Of a stretch of DNA of 64,000 bases, positions 9,908 through 22,466 are shown in pieces. This DNA is from Plantago elongata (lineage: Eukaryota > Streptophyta > Magnoliopsida > Lamiales > Plantaginaceae): contig JAYMSP010000021.1 in NCBI GenBank assembly GCA_036897095.1, positions 55,010-119,009 of the forward strand, in the 5' to 3' direction. The notes beneath the pieces are model-generated. The model saw only the letters and a program-made list of their open reading frames with translations, did not search any database and was not told the origin of the DNA. The translations under genes and the position numbers were made by a program. Each line of letters opens with the position of its first letter. The stretch's first letter is position 1.

Positions 9908-12900
9908 ATGGCGTCTCTCCCTCTTTCTTGGAATAATGGGATTCTGACTGCTAAAGAAAAATTGAATCTTTGCGCTGTAAAGTCCAAAATTTATGGGAGA
10001 AATAGAGCTGTTTCTAGTTCACTGTTCAGTAATTGCTTTAGTCCTCTTTGTTTGAGTTATAGTAGTTGTTATAAACCTCGTGGTAGATTGTTATGTAGCA
10101 ATAAGGCAAGATTACAGGTCGATGTGAAGGAAAATGCTGACTTTCAGTTCATTAAAAGAGGAAGGAATGAGCCAAAGAGGAAGTCTTGGTTGAGATTGCG
10201 CCCTAGAATTCGTTTATTGTCTAACAGGTTGAGAAGGGTGTCAATTAAGTCGATGTTAAATGGCATCACGACATTTCTGCGTAAGAATGCGAAAAGAGTG
10301 ACGCTTTCTACTTCTATATCAGTTGTATTAGGCCTTTGCTTTTTGTTTCTTAAGATGACTGCGATGCCGGTTCCAAAAGTAGTTCCCTATTCGGATATGA
10401 TAATGAGTCTTCAGAGTGGGAGTGTGTCGAAGGTTTTGTTTGAGGAGGGTACACGTCGTATATATTACAATACGGATTCGTGGAGTGCTAAAGATGTTAA
10501 ACCCGGGGAAGAGAAGAAAGATTCATCTCGAAGTTCCAACAGTGCAGTGGAAAGTGATGTAAATGTTGAGGTGGCTCAAAGTAATTTAGAGGCAAGAAAT
10601 GAGGTTGGGAAACTCACAAAAGCTCGAAAATCTTCACCAGCTTGGGAGTTTTCTACTAGAAAGATCGATCATGACGAAAGCTATCTCCTCGGTCTTATGA
10701 GGGAAAGGGGGACCTCATATAGCTCAGCGCCTCAATCTGCTTTAATGTCCATGAGGAATATGTTGATTACAGTGCTCACTTTGTGGATCCCCTTAACACC
10801 TTTAATGTGGATTCTTTATCGCCAACTCTCTGCCGCCAACAGTCCAGCAAAAAAAAGAAAGCCTAGCAACCAATTAGTTTGCTTTGAGGATGTGGAAGGT
10901 GTGGACGGTGCAAAAGTAGAGCTGATGGAGGTGAGTTATATTTTAGCATAATAATATTGGAACAGTATATTAGTTTTATCCTTCAGTTTAGCCAATTTCG
11001 AAGTGCTTTCAAAGCTAAATATCAAGTGATGCAATCATTTCCTACGATTTTGTTTTATAGCCCTGTTTCGTTGTCCTTCTTATGCCGTGCACTCCTGGGT
11101 GCAATTAGCTTTGTCTCTTTTCTCTAACTCTTGAAGTCTTAAATCTGGCTGCCTTCCCAAGTTATGAAGTAGTAACATTCTATTTAGTTTTTGAATGCTT
11201 TTATAGTTGGCTGTGCCTGGTGATCTTTGTCCAATTGCTGTTTTTGTTTCTCTGCTGTTTATATTACATGAGACACACCGAAGTTGCAAGTTCATGACTT
11301 TTGCTTTACATTCCTTTGCTTCAGAGGTTGTTTGATTTTCAATACACAAGATCATGCTTACCAATTGTGAGCTAGTTAAGCTTTGGACTGAACTAGATCT
11401 TGTATCAGCTTACATTTTGAAGATGGGGTGGAATCTTAAATTAAGTTTGACTTTAAAAATATTATTTATTAAGTGGGACTTGTAAACTACTGCCTTTTGT
11501 TTTAGTGTACCTGGCATAAGTATAGTGCATAGTAAAAAATACTAGCTTAATTTGGTCATGAATGTCATACAATTTTCTTATTACAGATAGTGTGCTGCCT
11601 TCAAGGATCTATTAACTACAATAAGCTAGGGGCCAAATTGCCCAGAGGCGTGCTCCTCGTGGGTCCTCCAGGAACAGGGAAGACATTATTAGCTCGTGCG
11701 GTTGCTGGAGAAGCAGGAGTGCCATTCTTTTCTGTTTCTGCTAGTGAGTTTGTGGAGTTATTTGTTGGGAGAGGTGCTGCTCGCATAAGAGATCTATTCA
11801 GCGTTGCAAGAAAGAATGCCCCGTCAATTATCTTTATTGACGAGTTAGATGCAGTTGGTGGAAAGCGTGGAAGAAGTTTCAATGATGAAAGAGACCAAAC
11901 ATTGAACCAGGTATCTCAATCACACTTGTCAAGTGAATTTTTAATTTTCTTAGTGTATTTTATATAGCAGAAACCTTTTCCTTTCTATTTATTACTGAAA
12001 GACTCTTTTGTACGAATATTTGACAGTGTTGTGCAATACCTACCAGAAAGTAAATTAACACAGAAAGTAATGAACCAGGAAGTAAATTTCTGATCGGCTT
12101 TTCTTATTTTGCCTGTTGCAGATAATATTATAGGCCATTATCACATGAACAGAATATATGTGGTGGTAAATGTTTTGGGAATCAATATAAGTGCTATTAT
12201 GTGCTACGAGTAGAGATTTTGTAGCTATTATATGTGCTCTGATGCAATTGAGCTTCATCGGTATTCAGATTTTAGCAATTTGTGAATATCAAAGTCGAAA
12301 TCTGTGATATAAAATGTAAAAAAGTTTGTCAATTTTCCAATGTTAAAATAAAATACTGAATTTGATGGAAAGGTGTGCTGCAAAACATGGCTAGCTTCGG
12401 TAATATCTGTGACAGCGTTCCAGAAGTTGGAATATTTCTTCCTAAGGACAAATTGCATCTTTTTTTCCTGGAAACAGCTCTTATGGTAGTTTTGCCTTTC
12501 TAGTTGCTGACAGAAATGGATGGCTTTGAGTCAGATGTAAATGTGGTCGTTGTTGCTGCGACAAATAGACCAGAAGCATTAGATCCAGCTCTGTGTCGAC
12601 CAGGTCGGTTTTCAAGAAAAGTATACGTGGGAGAACCAGATGAAGAAGGGAGGAAGAAGATATTGGCCATACATCTAAGAGGAGTCCCCCTAGAGGAAGA
12701 CTTAGACCTTATTTGTAACCTTGTTGCATCTGTTACGCCCGGCTTAGTTGGGGCTGATCTTGCAAACATAGTCAATGAGTCTGCCCTTCTTGCTGCTCGC
12801 AGAGGTTAATTTTATTTCACTCTGACTTCTGAAATGTCTTCTGTACCTTTACAAAAAAATACATTAGGATGTTTTTCCTTGTTTCCATATCACAAGGGCA

Positions 12901-13301
12901 TAATTATTTTGCCTGTAGTTAAAAAAAAAGGTGTTATGTCATGTGCACAAATAGCAATTTCTATATGTATTCCCGCTTGGTGAATTTCTCCTACCAAAAT
13001 AGCATAACTTACAATAATGTTTTATGTGGAATCAATCTTTATAATCCTTTGTTTGAGATTTTCCTTGCGTATAAATCTCATCTTTACTGGTGCTGACATG
13101 ACAGGAGCTGAAAGTGTGTCGAGGGAAGATGTTATGGAAGCTATAGAAAGAGCGAAATTTGGAATAAATGAGCGGCAAACTAATCCTGGCACAATGAGCA
13201 AGGAACTTGTAAAGCTCTTCCCGTGGATGCCATCTCTTATGGGTAGAAATGGTATGAGACGAGACTCAGAAGGTCCTCTAGGCTATCAAACGCTTAGCTA
13301 A
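9908..13301 (+). CDS. FTSHI3: Probable inactive FtsH-like AAA protein, chloroplastic (FTSHI3-like)
   Basis: Exons read as 9908-10930, 11587-11910, 12504-12804 and 13105-13301, giving 614 aa. The N-terminus is Ser- and Arg-rich like a plastid transit peptide. Two membrane segments follow (about 131-150 and 284-305), then one AAA module with Walker A GPPGTGKT (367-374), Walker B FIDELD (Asp426-Glu427) and an [10 protein letters not shown] / RPGRF second region of homology. The chain ends soon after the AAA lid with GPLGYQTLS. No M41 peptidase domain or HEXXH motif follows, so it cannot be a protease as written. Length and C-terminus match the Arabidopsis FTSHI3 type (about 620 aa) as I recall it. 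A role in chloroplast envelope or thylakoid protein handling is inferred from the family. All four splice junctions keep the frame. Confidence 0.88.
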
Positions 13302-16139
13302 GGAGTATGTTTTTTGATACATTTTACTCTTACATTTATCGAATCATGTTATATATCATTGAGTGCTAATAAAGAACGGAAAAAAAAAGAGTCAACTTCT
13401 TTATTATTGACTCGGTACTCAGATTACATGGCCATTAGAGAGTTTTTTCTGTCTCAATTCTTCAAATTAGCTGCAACTGTCGTCTAGAATCTTGTCAAGA
13501 AACTGACCTGGTGCTATGTACCATTTGAATTTCTTTTTAATCGACTATGAGAATGCAAATTAGAAAATACGTGCTGTACTAGAATTATGTCCTGTTTTAG
13601 TTCCAAGTTTTTTAATTGGAGCCTTTCAGGTCTTTCTACCAAAGCCGTCAGGTATCTTGCTTTTGTTTAAGCTGGATTATGACTTCAGCCATGTACACAC
13701 TCCACTCTCCATGGAGTTTATGCATGACAGACAATTATCATTAGGGGCCATTGTTACATGGAGTTGGAATCGCTACTTTCTTGTTGTTCTGATGAGTTTG
13801 AATCAGTGTGCCATTTCTCTTGAGAATGAATCAGTACGCTGCATATTGAGCAGCAGAGGTAACAAGAACCTCCTAATGTTTATGTAGTCACAAGCTATTT
13901 CAAGGAGTTGCTAGTGCTACATCATTGAAAGACCTTCAATCAGAGACCTCAATCCTGATGCACGAGTCTATAGCCGGTGAATCCTGCATCCAAGGACAGG
14001 TTTGCCCATTCCTTCTTGGTTCTCTCTTTTTCATTCAAGTAGGTCATTATCAACATATAAGCCGAGTTGACTTTCAAGAACTTGATCTTGCTCTTTTAGT
14101 TTCTGATCATCAACACCCATGTCAATGAATCAACTTCCCTCCATTATCTTTGCTGGGAATCGCTTCTTTGCAGTTTCTCAACACTTTAAGACACTCTCAT
14201 CACTCCAATTTAATAACACTGCATCAGCACCAGCAACGAAAGTCACGTTTTTGTTCCCTTAACCTAGACCTGAGACAACTTTTGGAAGGTCAACCACCAT
14301 ACACTTAAAGCTCTTTTGATTTTTAATACGCCATTCTCAACTTTTCATGTTTATCTTGGTGGAAACTTGGCTGGTTCAAGTCCTATTAGTCCATTTCAGG
14401 AAGATCTTGAACATGGAATATAATTTGATTGGTAATTACCAATCGATCAGATAATGTTTTGTGTTTCTATTCTTTTCTGTCTGGGTTCTTGAATCAATTG
14501 AAATGTCAAATGATACCTGCGTGTTTAGGTTCTTGTTAAAACTTACATGGTAGCACTCATCAACCATGCATCACATCTTGATCTGTTCAACATCAGAATG
14601 GAAAACTTCTCAGAAAATACATGCTGCATAAGAATTCCTGTTTAAATAGCCCTTTTCATCATCATACATCCATCTAGAGAACATCGCACCATTTATCATC
14701 ATGTGGCGGAACCACAACCACAAGGTCTTTGAAACTCTCATCTTCACACCATTTCTCATCATGTGGCGGAACCACAACCACAAGGTATATGAAACTCTCA
14801 TCGGTGTTGGAACAATAATCTCCTTGCTTTGCACGTGGCGTAAACTACAGTCACAGGGACAGTCAAGGAATTTCCATGTTTAGTGACTGTCATTGTTGCC
14901 TTAAGATAACGGAAGTGAGAAACATGTGATTACACGGTACATAAACTAGAAAGTATTGATTGGTGACTTTTCCTAAAAAGGTTCCTATTCAATAATTCAC
15001 ATTGATTAATCCTAATTTGTGATTAGCTGACTAGTCTTCCACTCTTGCATGACTATGACCGATCACTTGTCTGATTAAGATTCTTAGGATCCAAGTTTCT
15101 TGGTTGGAATCTTTCATGTCCTTGTACCGTTGAGCATCTCTCTTACGTTTAAACTGATTATAAACTTCAGCTACAGATGCATTTCACTTGGCCACTTCAC
15201 TTGTCATCATGGTATGTTGACATACACTAACAATAGTGGAGAGTGGAGATTCTACAACCATAAAAGTAATAAAAACACTTGTTACACACATCAATTCTCA
15301 ATTCAATTACACATTATATATATACATACCAATCTCTATAAAAATGTATAATTCCTTAACTCAGTACAAAAATCCAAAAAGCACAACTATAAACTCATCT
15401 ACCTAACTCTACGTCAAAGTGTAGATACGTACGTACATACAAATTTAAATTGGCCAAATTGGTCTTCACTCCGTATTGAACCATTCAATCATGCATCCAT
15501 AGATTTCTAGGGTAACAATTGTCAATGGATCAGCTGTACTTTCAATCTGAAGTACCATGCAAGTTGAGGGATTATGAGTCATCATAAGCATAGATTGTTC
15601 ATGACTTCATGTGGCATGTTTTTGGACACATGAAGTAGTTTTATTTTAATTGGAAAATAGTAAAATACACTTCATGCTCCATACCTCAATGTTTCTTTAG
15701 GAATGATGAGTTTAGGCTTAGACAAAGATGTTAGTAAGACTTTTAAAATAGCATTATCTTCTGACTATAAAGATTGAGATGATCGAATAATTGGGGGTCT
15801 CAAATTGCTGATTTTTATTATCTTGGAGTTATAGAGCTCTGAATCTGAGGGGATCATGATATGATTTTTCTTTCAATTTTTGCTTACAGATTTGTTAAGT
15901 AAGCTTTTCATAACTATACAGTCATATTGCACGACACGATCATTTATGAGTATCTACATCTGATTGCTTGTAAAAACAAATTGTACAAGAGTACATGAAA
16001 GTGAAAGATTAAAAAAAAAAAAAAAGTTCTTTTATACAGTACATGTACAAAACAGAAGAAGAAATAAGCTTGGCAAACATTTTACTGCCAACTTCAATAC
16101 TATTGTACACTAGTGACTATACCATAAAGCTTGATCACA
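13302..16139. other. Long intergenic region with possible gene relics
   Basis: No intact gene is found in about 2.8 kb. A 60-bp direct tandem duplication with the word TGTGGCGGAACCACAACCAC lies near 14689-14808. Stretches near 13610-13700 and 15090-15180 look like diverged copies of one another. On the minus strand about 14040-14260 reads as broken protein-like sequence (for example DAVLLNWSDESV and MGVDDQKLKEQDQVLESQL) interrupted by stops, which may be an old pseudogene; I do not recognise the family. Confidence 0.35.
14689..14808. repeat. 60-bp direct tandem duplication
   Basis: The unit CATTTMTCATCATGTGGCGG, followed by a conserved AACCACAACCACAAGGT block and GAAACTCTCATC, occurs twice in a row with a 60-bp period and few differences. 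Confidence 0.8.
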
Positions 16140-18527
16140 TCAAGATGTAGATGTCATTCTTCTAAATATTTCCTTCCTGCACATAGGAAAATTGAGTTTT
16201 AAGTATGAAACCCGCGTTATGTTTTCGATATGTTAGGGAGTTTTAGCAGTGATTTTACCTCATAAGTACTCTATCTGTTCCTGAAGCGGATAAGAGACCT
16301 CGGTTCTCTTCTGCCCTCCTTAGGAGATAAGGCATAATCTCGTCGACAGGTCCAAATGGTGCGTATTTACTAACCCTAAACCCGGCATTTCTCAAGCTGT
16401 ATGTCAAGGCTTCCGCCATGCCATAGAGCTGTGCAAACTGGAGATATGGTGTATCCTTCGCGATTCCCAGATCACTTGCTTTGGTAGCTGCGAGTTTTCC
16501 TGCAATCATCGAGCATGGGTCAAATAACATTCTCGCAAAATTCGAAGGTGACTTTAGAATTTAGATTATGAGAAATGATCTTGGAACATATAAAGTCTTT
16601 TTATAACCTTGCATCAACATGTAAGCTGTTACCTGATTCAAGATTGTGAGTTGCTAGAACGACAGAACCGGAGCCATTAGCAATCTCTTGGAGCATAAAC
16701 TCAGCACATTTGTTGTAACAATCGTGCGTATCCTGGATACTATCGTGTATGGGCGACTTAACCCCTAAAGTAGAGGCCAACTGATTCTCACTTGACATGT
16801 ACGCGCCTCTAACCAATTTGAACCCTATCGGCACTCCCATTCTGTCCGCGTCTTTCTTTGCTATTGTCAGTCTCTCCATTGTATCCTTCAGATAAGCCTG
16901 GGACGTATTAAACAGCAGTGGAACGTCGTCTCTATGGTACTTAATAGCAGCAGAGTATGTGAAATAGTCGATTGCTGGCTGAATTGACGTGTCCTCTGCA
17001 TCGATTAGTAAAGGTACGTTCACCTCTAGCGCCTTCTCGCAAATTTTATCGAATCTTTGGTATGCCATGTCGAGATCACGCTCTTCTTCTGTGGTCAAGG
17101 GCTCCGGTTTATTCGGGGTGTGATACAGAGGGCTGGACTCGGAAAAGATTTGGAAACTCTTGAGCTTCCATGGAAGATTCAAGGAGTTCTCCTTGTACTC
17201 CCATCGCAATAAATCACTTACTCTCTTCAGCAAAGTGGGTGGACAAATTGCTGTAATTTTCACAACAACAAAGCTCACCTGTATAGACAAAAACATAGCA
17301 TCATCAATTAATTGGATTTTTTTGATCTTGATTTCTTAACAAAAAGAAGACAAGATATACCTTTCACAGTTCACACTTTCTTGAAACAGAGCAAATTGAG
17401 TTAAATAATACTATGAATTTGTTAAGTTTCTTTTGGTCTTATCTCTTTGGTCTCTGATACTCAGCTAAGTTTCTTTTACCATGATTATTCAACTACTTCC
17501 CATTTCTCTTGATATCTTGACAAATTAAAACCACAAATATATTCATTTCACACCACGTTTCTTGAGAAAAGAAGAAACATAGAAATTCAGCTAAATTCGA
17601 CAGCTAAGGCTTCCTTTTGATCTTATCTTGTGGTTTAATAAAATTGAAATAAATTAAATATTATTCATCAATTACTTCTTCATGGACGTTATTGCTTAAC
17701 AAATATAGAAAGCACAAAGAAATTTTATCTAACACTCTGTTTCTTAAAACAGGGCAAGTTGATGGAAAGTGAACTGTTTAAGCTTCATGCATTCATTTTC
17801 ATCTAATTGCATTGAGTAAAAATTGTTCTTTTGAGATGCATATATATTGATCAATTCGTTCTTGTTGATCTTGATTCTTAATTAATTTCGTAAATAACTT
17901 GATTCAAATTATGTTTCTTGAAACAGAGTATGATTCTGTTTCTTGAAACAGAGCATGTTGTTGTAAATTCAACCACTTGAGCAGCTTCTGTTAATTTATT
18001 CTCAAAATGAGCAAAAGAGTACTTACTGGAGAATCAGCACGGTATCTGGTGGAATCAAGAGTCTTCACAAACTCAACCAAATTCCGATCACATGACGCGG
18101 TATCATTAGCATGTTCCGAACCGAAATCAAGCATAGTTCTAATCCCAGCAGCCCAAAGCCTGTCCACAGTCCGTACGGTCTCGCTGACATCCTTACCGGC
18201 CACGAAATGCTCGTAAAAGCTCCACTCGATCGCCTTCAACATCCCCTTCCTCAACAGGGGAGCCTCCATAACCCCTGATTTCATAACCCACATGCCGAAA
18301 TCAACAATCGGCCCCACCGCACACATTTCTAGTATTGCCGATGATCGTATCAGCTTAGTAGTCGAAATCGACGAGAACAGCTCCTTCGGGTCGTTAAGAT
18401 TGACGACCGAACTGGTGCGTGTGGTGGTGGGGATGGGTGTGGGGTTGATTAGTTGCGGGGTTGTGGCGGTTGCGGCAGCTGAGTTGAGGAGGCGGAGATG
18501 CTTTGGGCGGATGTTGCGGAGGGCCAT
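16140..18527 (-). CDS. ProDH: Proline dehydrogenase, mitochondrial
   Basis: Exons read on the minus strand as 18027-18527, 16633-17278, 16259-16499 and a small last exon 16140-16176, giving 474 aa, in the usual plant range. It is the FAD enzyme of the mitochondrial inner membrane that oxidises proline to pyrroline-5-carboxylate. The N-terminus is basic and Ser/Thr-rich (transit peptide). Barrel blocks include PLLIDAEDT, IGFKLVRGAYM, VVLATHNLESG, QFAQLYGMA, KYAPFGPV and LLRRAEENRG. Without the last exon the chain would stop at DRVLMR; joining 16259 to 16176 adds KEIFRRMTSTS, which restores the basic tail seen in homologues. Intron 1 contains spaced repeats of TTTCTTGAAACAG. ACTCAT words, the core of the element reported in ProDH promoters, lie at 19119-19124 and 19244-19249, but two such hexamers could be chance. 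Confidence 0.94.
17376..17956. repeat. Spaced repeats in intron 1 of proline dehydrogenase
   Basis: The word TTTCTTGAAACAGAGCA or a close variant occurs near 17377, 17558, 17738, 17913 and 17937, the first four about 175-180 bp apart. The core TTTCTTGAAA is nearly palindromic, and the surrounding sequence (TTCTTAAC, GATCTTGAT) also recurs, so most of the intron seems to be a degenerate tandem array of about 180-bp units. Confidence 0.6.
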
Positions 18528-18623
18528 GAAAGGTGTGGTGGTGCTGTTGAGAATTTCTTGGTTACTATAGTTTGTGAGTGTTTTTCTCTTTGAGCAAGTT
18601 TAATGGGATTGCTTGTTGAGTTT

Positions 18624-18633
18624 CTATTTATAG
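18624..18633 (-). promoter_or_regulatory. TATA box of the proline dehydrogenase gene
   Basis: On the minus strand the sequence is CTATAAATAG, about 100 bp upstream of the start codon, a typical plant TATA spacing. Confidence 0.7.
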
Positions 18634-20561
18634 GCAAGAAGTGAATGCTTGGTTTTTAGCTATGCCAACTGGATGCTTACTGTGAAAATGGGAAATGATT
18701 AGTTAAAGGAAAGGGGTGTTAAGATTCTTAAATTGAAAGATTGGGGCAAGAATAGTAGATGCAGAGTCAGCAATTACGCTAATCGAAGTGTAATCAAAGA
18801 GTACCAAGGACTTCCACGTCATCATGATGAAAACAAGAAAGTGTCAATGTAGTAGAACTTGAGTTGATTTGAATGCTGGATCCACGTCAATACAACGGTT
18901 GCAAGGCAGGCCCAAGTGGCTCCGCTCATGTCGAGATTCCAACTTGGGCTGAATCTACTACCCATGGAACCGCTCCGGAATCAAGGAAGATATTCTTATC
19001 GGTAAACAATTATAAATAACGTAGGAAAGAAAATCGGTACATAAATTTTATGCAAAGAATATCACCTTTGAGTTTCTAAACTATATTTATACAGTTTATT
19101 ATAATAGTATGTAGTAAAACTCATTTCACATAGATAATGAAAATTGATAATCTTTAAAAAGTATCATTTATATAAATGTTATACATTAAGACATATATAA
19201 ATCACTAATGTTTAGTTTGTTTTGACCATCATACTTATAATAAACTCATTTTTTCTAAAAATTTATGTCGGGACTTCCAGGTAATTGAAACCGGTACAGA
19301 TGGAGCATTATTTTCTTCGTCCACCCGAAGCTTTCTAATTTATTTTTTAGCATTTCATTTATAACTTCCTAACTTTCTATGTTTATTTTTATCAGTTAAT
19401 ACTCTACCTATGTAATCAAGGGCAAAGCTACATTATCCATGACCCAGTGCTCGGTAAAGGGTGATTTTCGGAATATTTTGTGGGTATATATATTCGATTT
19501 TAATTTTAATTTAATATTTAAGTCTCTTACAATATCGTCTATAATAAAGATAAAATAAAAGAACGCACAAATTTTAAATTTAAAAAATAATTTACACACC
19601 TTAAGGCTGTCAATTATAACTATGTGTTTAATTAAGAAACATCGATATTTTTCATAATTTTAAAAACAATTGTTGGCTCCATAAACGTTTCACATAATTT
19701 AATATTTTTATTAGCAACATCAATCCAATTATATTCAAATTATATATATAGACAAGTCACTGCCCGAAAAATGATTGCATGTATATTAGGATTGATGTAT
19801 ATAAAAATATAATTAAAAAATATAATTTTAATTATAAAAAGTGTAATTTGTGTGTAGAATTGACATTGATTATTAATTATTAAATGTGGTATGTGAAGTA
19901 ATATATAAGGAATAAATAATTCTTATATTATTAATATTTAAAATTGAATTAGAGCACGGGTTGACGAAAAATCCTAACTTCACTCCTACATGTTTATTCA
20001 AGTTTTCCACAAAATTCAATGAAAATTGAAAAGAATAAAGCAACCCTACAATAGGTAATGTTCTCTCAGCGGGACAGATTAAATATTAATTAACAACTTC
20101 AATATTGCATCATTTTCTTTTTCAGAATCACTTTTTTTTTTAGTACTGATCAATAGGTCCATCTTTAAGTTAGGTACGTAAGAATTTGCGAAATAGATTG
20201 ATACTAAAAAGTTGGCTACAAGCCTAAAATTTACTACCAGGACTGCAAGTCTGCACTACTACTACTACATGCACTTACTCATGACGAAGAAGAAGGCAGA
20301 AGGTGAAGCTTGAATACCACAGTCTTCAAGATTATGTTGATTTTGATGGATGCTGAAATTAGTATTTTGGGCTAAATATCATATTCTAATAATTTATCCT
20401 AATTGTGCGGGCCAGATCTTCACGTATGTATTACCGGGCTTTTTTGATATTTTCAATTTGTACAAGGAAACATGATATTTTGGAGAGACCAAACGGCTTA
20501 TGTTGAAAAAACCTAAACACATCTGATTAATTTTACCAAAAAAGTGCAGTAATGGTAGAAA
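18634..20561. other. Intergenic AT-rich region
   Basis: No gene is seen. It presumably holds the distal promoter of proline dehydrogenase. A segment around 20225-20340 resembles 22685-22800 just upstream of the dioxygenase gene (shared TTTACTACCAGGA, CTGCACT and ACGAAGAAGAA words). Confidence 0.4.
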
Positions 20562-22244
20562 TGTTAGGTTATATAAATAGATTTGGGGATTAGTATAGTT
20601 ATATAATCTAGCTAGATTAGTAGAATTAGATTCATAACTCTAGAATACTTAGATATATTCTTGTATTATATATACCTTGTAATTCTCTTGAATATAATTT
20701 ACGGAAGATATTGTTTTATGGTATCATAATTGATTACGATAGTTTCCGCTGCCTACTCTCGAAATCAATCTCCATATATTTCCGTCCACCACCGATATCT
20801 CCATAAAGCCACCATCGCCGCATATAACCTGCCTACCGGTCCGAATTGACAGCATACAGTCCTCTCACCTTCGATCCCTAGCCACCAGCTTGCCGATCGC
20901 GTGATCTCCCGGTTCTGTTCGTCTTCGACCCTTTGTTCTCAACTTTGATCGCTTCTTTTGTCCTCATCTTCATTGATTCAATATCATGACTGACATGACA
21001 CCATCTGCGAATTCAACGTCGAACTCCGAGGCCGCTTTCCACCCAGCTCTTGCCGTCTCCAACATCCGGAGTCATATTCCTGTTACTTTGGAATTGGAGA
21101 ATTTCCAATACGGGACAGGGGCTGAGTTGTTTAGGATTCATACTACTTCACACATGGTTCTTCATCACATTATCAAGCCTCCGGCTGATGAGGAGAGACC
21201 TCCTCCTTCGAATGCTGAGGAAAAGGAACTCTGGCGTACTATTGATGCTATGGTTCTTCTCTGTATTTATACACCAATCTCCAACAATTTGTTGAACACA
21301 ATTATTGAACAGGTGCTACGACTATTTAAGCTTGGAATCACTTACATGATGTTTTCCAAGATCACCAAACCTCCTGTGCTATTACTCTTGAGCAAGAATT
21401 TACGTCTACCTGTCTTGAGATTTTTCCTAATGCTTCAACATATTGCCAGCGCTTTAAAAGTATTGCAGATCAATTAAAGAATGTTGGGGTACCTGTCACC
21501 AATAGTCGATTGGTTCTTCAGCTTGTTTTCAGGCCTCACTGAAGCATATAAAGGCATAGGTACGCAAATCCATCATGCAAAGCCTCTTCCTTCATTCACG
21601 GAAGCTCGTTCGTCTCCGTGTCTTGAAGAACGAGAACTCGCCTTTATGGGTCTCATCATTTTGGCTCTACTATGGTCTCGACGGTTGATGATTCTTACTT
21701 AGAGAATACGGGTCGTGGTCGCACCAACAATAATTCTCAGCGTAATAAACACAAAGGGAAACAACAAAAAGGAGCGGGGCGCAGTCAACCGCCCCACCAG
21801 CAACCAACAACAGGCACACATCGTGCAGCTGTCCTGCCCGCAATGGCGTTTGGCTGGTAGTGGGCTCCCTTGCCCACCCAGCCGCTGCCCACGTGCTCAG
21901 TGCCAACTCAAGACTGGGCACGACCCTCCTACGCGTCCGCACCTGCTGTCCCGCGCCAAGGTGTTTCTCAACACCCGCAAGCCTACCATATGGGAGTCGC
22001 ACATCAACAAGGAGCACACATCCTAGTGCCAACAAATTTGAACGTTGCAATGCACACGATGACACTGCAACCTCAGGACCAAACTTGGTACATGGATTCT
22101 AGAGCTTCCCCTCACATGACTGCCAATAACGGTACACTCTCGTCTTATTTTAATTTGAGCAATCGTCAAAATATAATTGTGGGTAATGTCCAATTTATTC
22201 CAATTCACGGTAGTGGTAATACGGTTCTTGACCCCCCTCATTAG
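20562..22244 (+). mobile_element. Truncated, decayed Ty1-copia retrotransposon (LTR end, gag, start of protease)
   Basis: A possible LTR end (about 20562-20718, beginning TGTTAGG) is followed by TGGTATCA at 20719, a degenerate initiator-Met primer binding site. From 20986 the sequence encodes a copia-type gag start, with ALAVSNIRSHIPVTLELENF and DEERPPPSNAEEKELW as marks. Frames then break: gag pieces continue in other frames as LTEAYKGIGTQIHHAKPLPS and LEERELAFM, then a Gln- and Asn-rich part. The retropepsin start reads DSRASPHMT where copia elements have DSGAS, so the active-site glycine is lost. Sequence similarity stops near 22244. Integrase, reverse transcriptase and a 3' LTR are absent. 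Confidence 0.85.
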
Positions 22245-22420
22245 GACTGGCCCACGAACCGAACTTTTGTGTCAATTTATGTTCGTTCGTTCGTTCGTTT
22301 GATGTAATATTCGGTTCGTGTTCGTGTTCGACGAATATAATAAATATATGTTCGTGTTCGGTTCATTTGCATTTGATTGTTATGTTCGACGTTGATCGTT
22401 TATGTTCGAAAAAAACTGTA
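22245..22420. mobile_element. GTTCG-rich repeat element (possible MITE)
   Basis: A compact stretch packed with GTTCG, TTCGGTTCG and GTTCGTGTTCG words on the plus strand lies directly after the copia remnant. Such subterminal GTTCG arrays occur in some plant hAT-type MITEs. Only one side is clear, so the assignment is tentative and the element may be truncated. Confidence 0.4.
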
Positions 22421-22466
22421 AATTTCAAAATTTTAGAACTAAATGAAATGATGTAAACACAAATCT

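Noticed and set aside
11616-11882. Minus-strand open frame across the AAA domain
   Set aside because: Antisense shadow of the conserved Walker A and B region of the FTSHI3-like gene.
13657-14128. Plus-strand open frames downstream of the FTSHI3-like gene
   Set aside because: Not recognised and not joined by convincing splice sites; composition is that of intergenic DNA.
21670-22065. Minus-strand open frame of 131 codons
   Set aside because: Antisense to decayed copia gag sequence.
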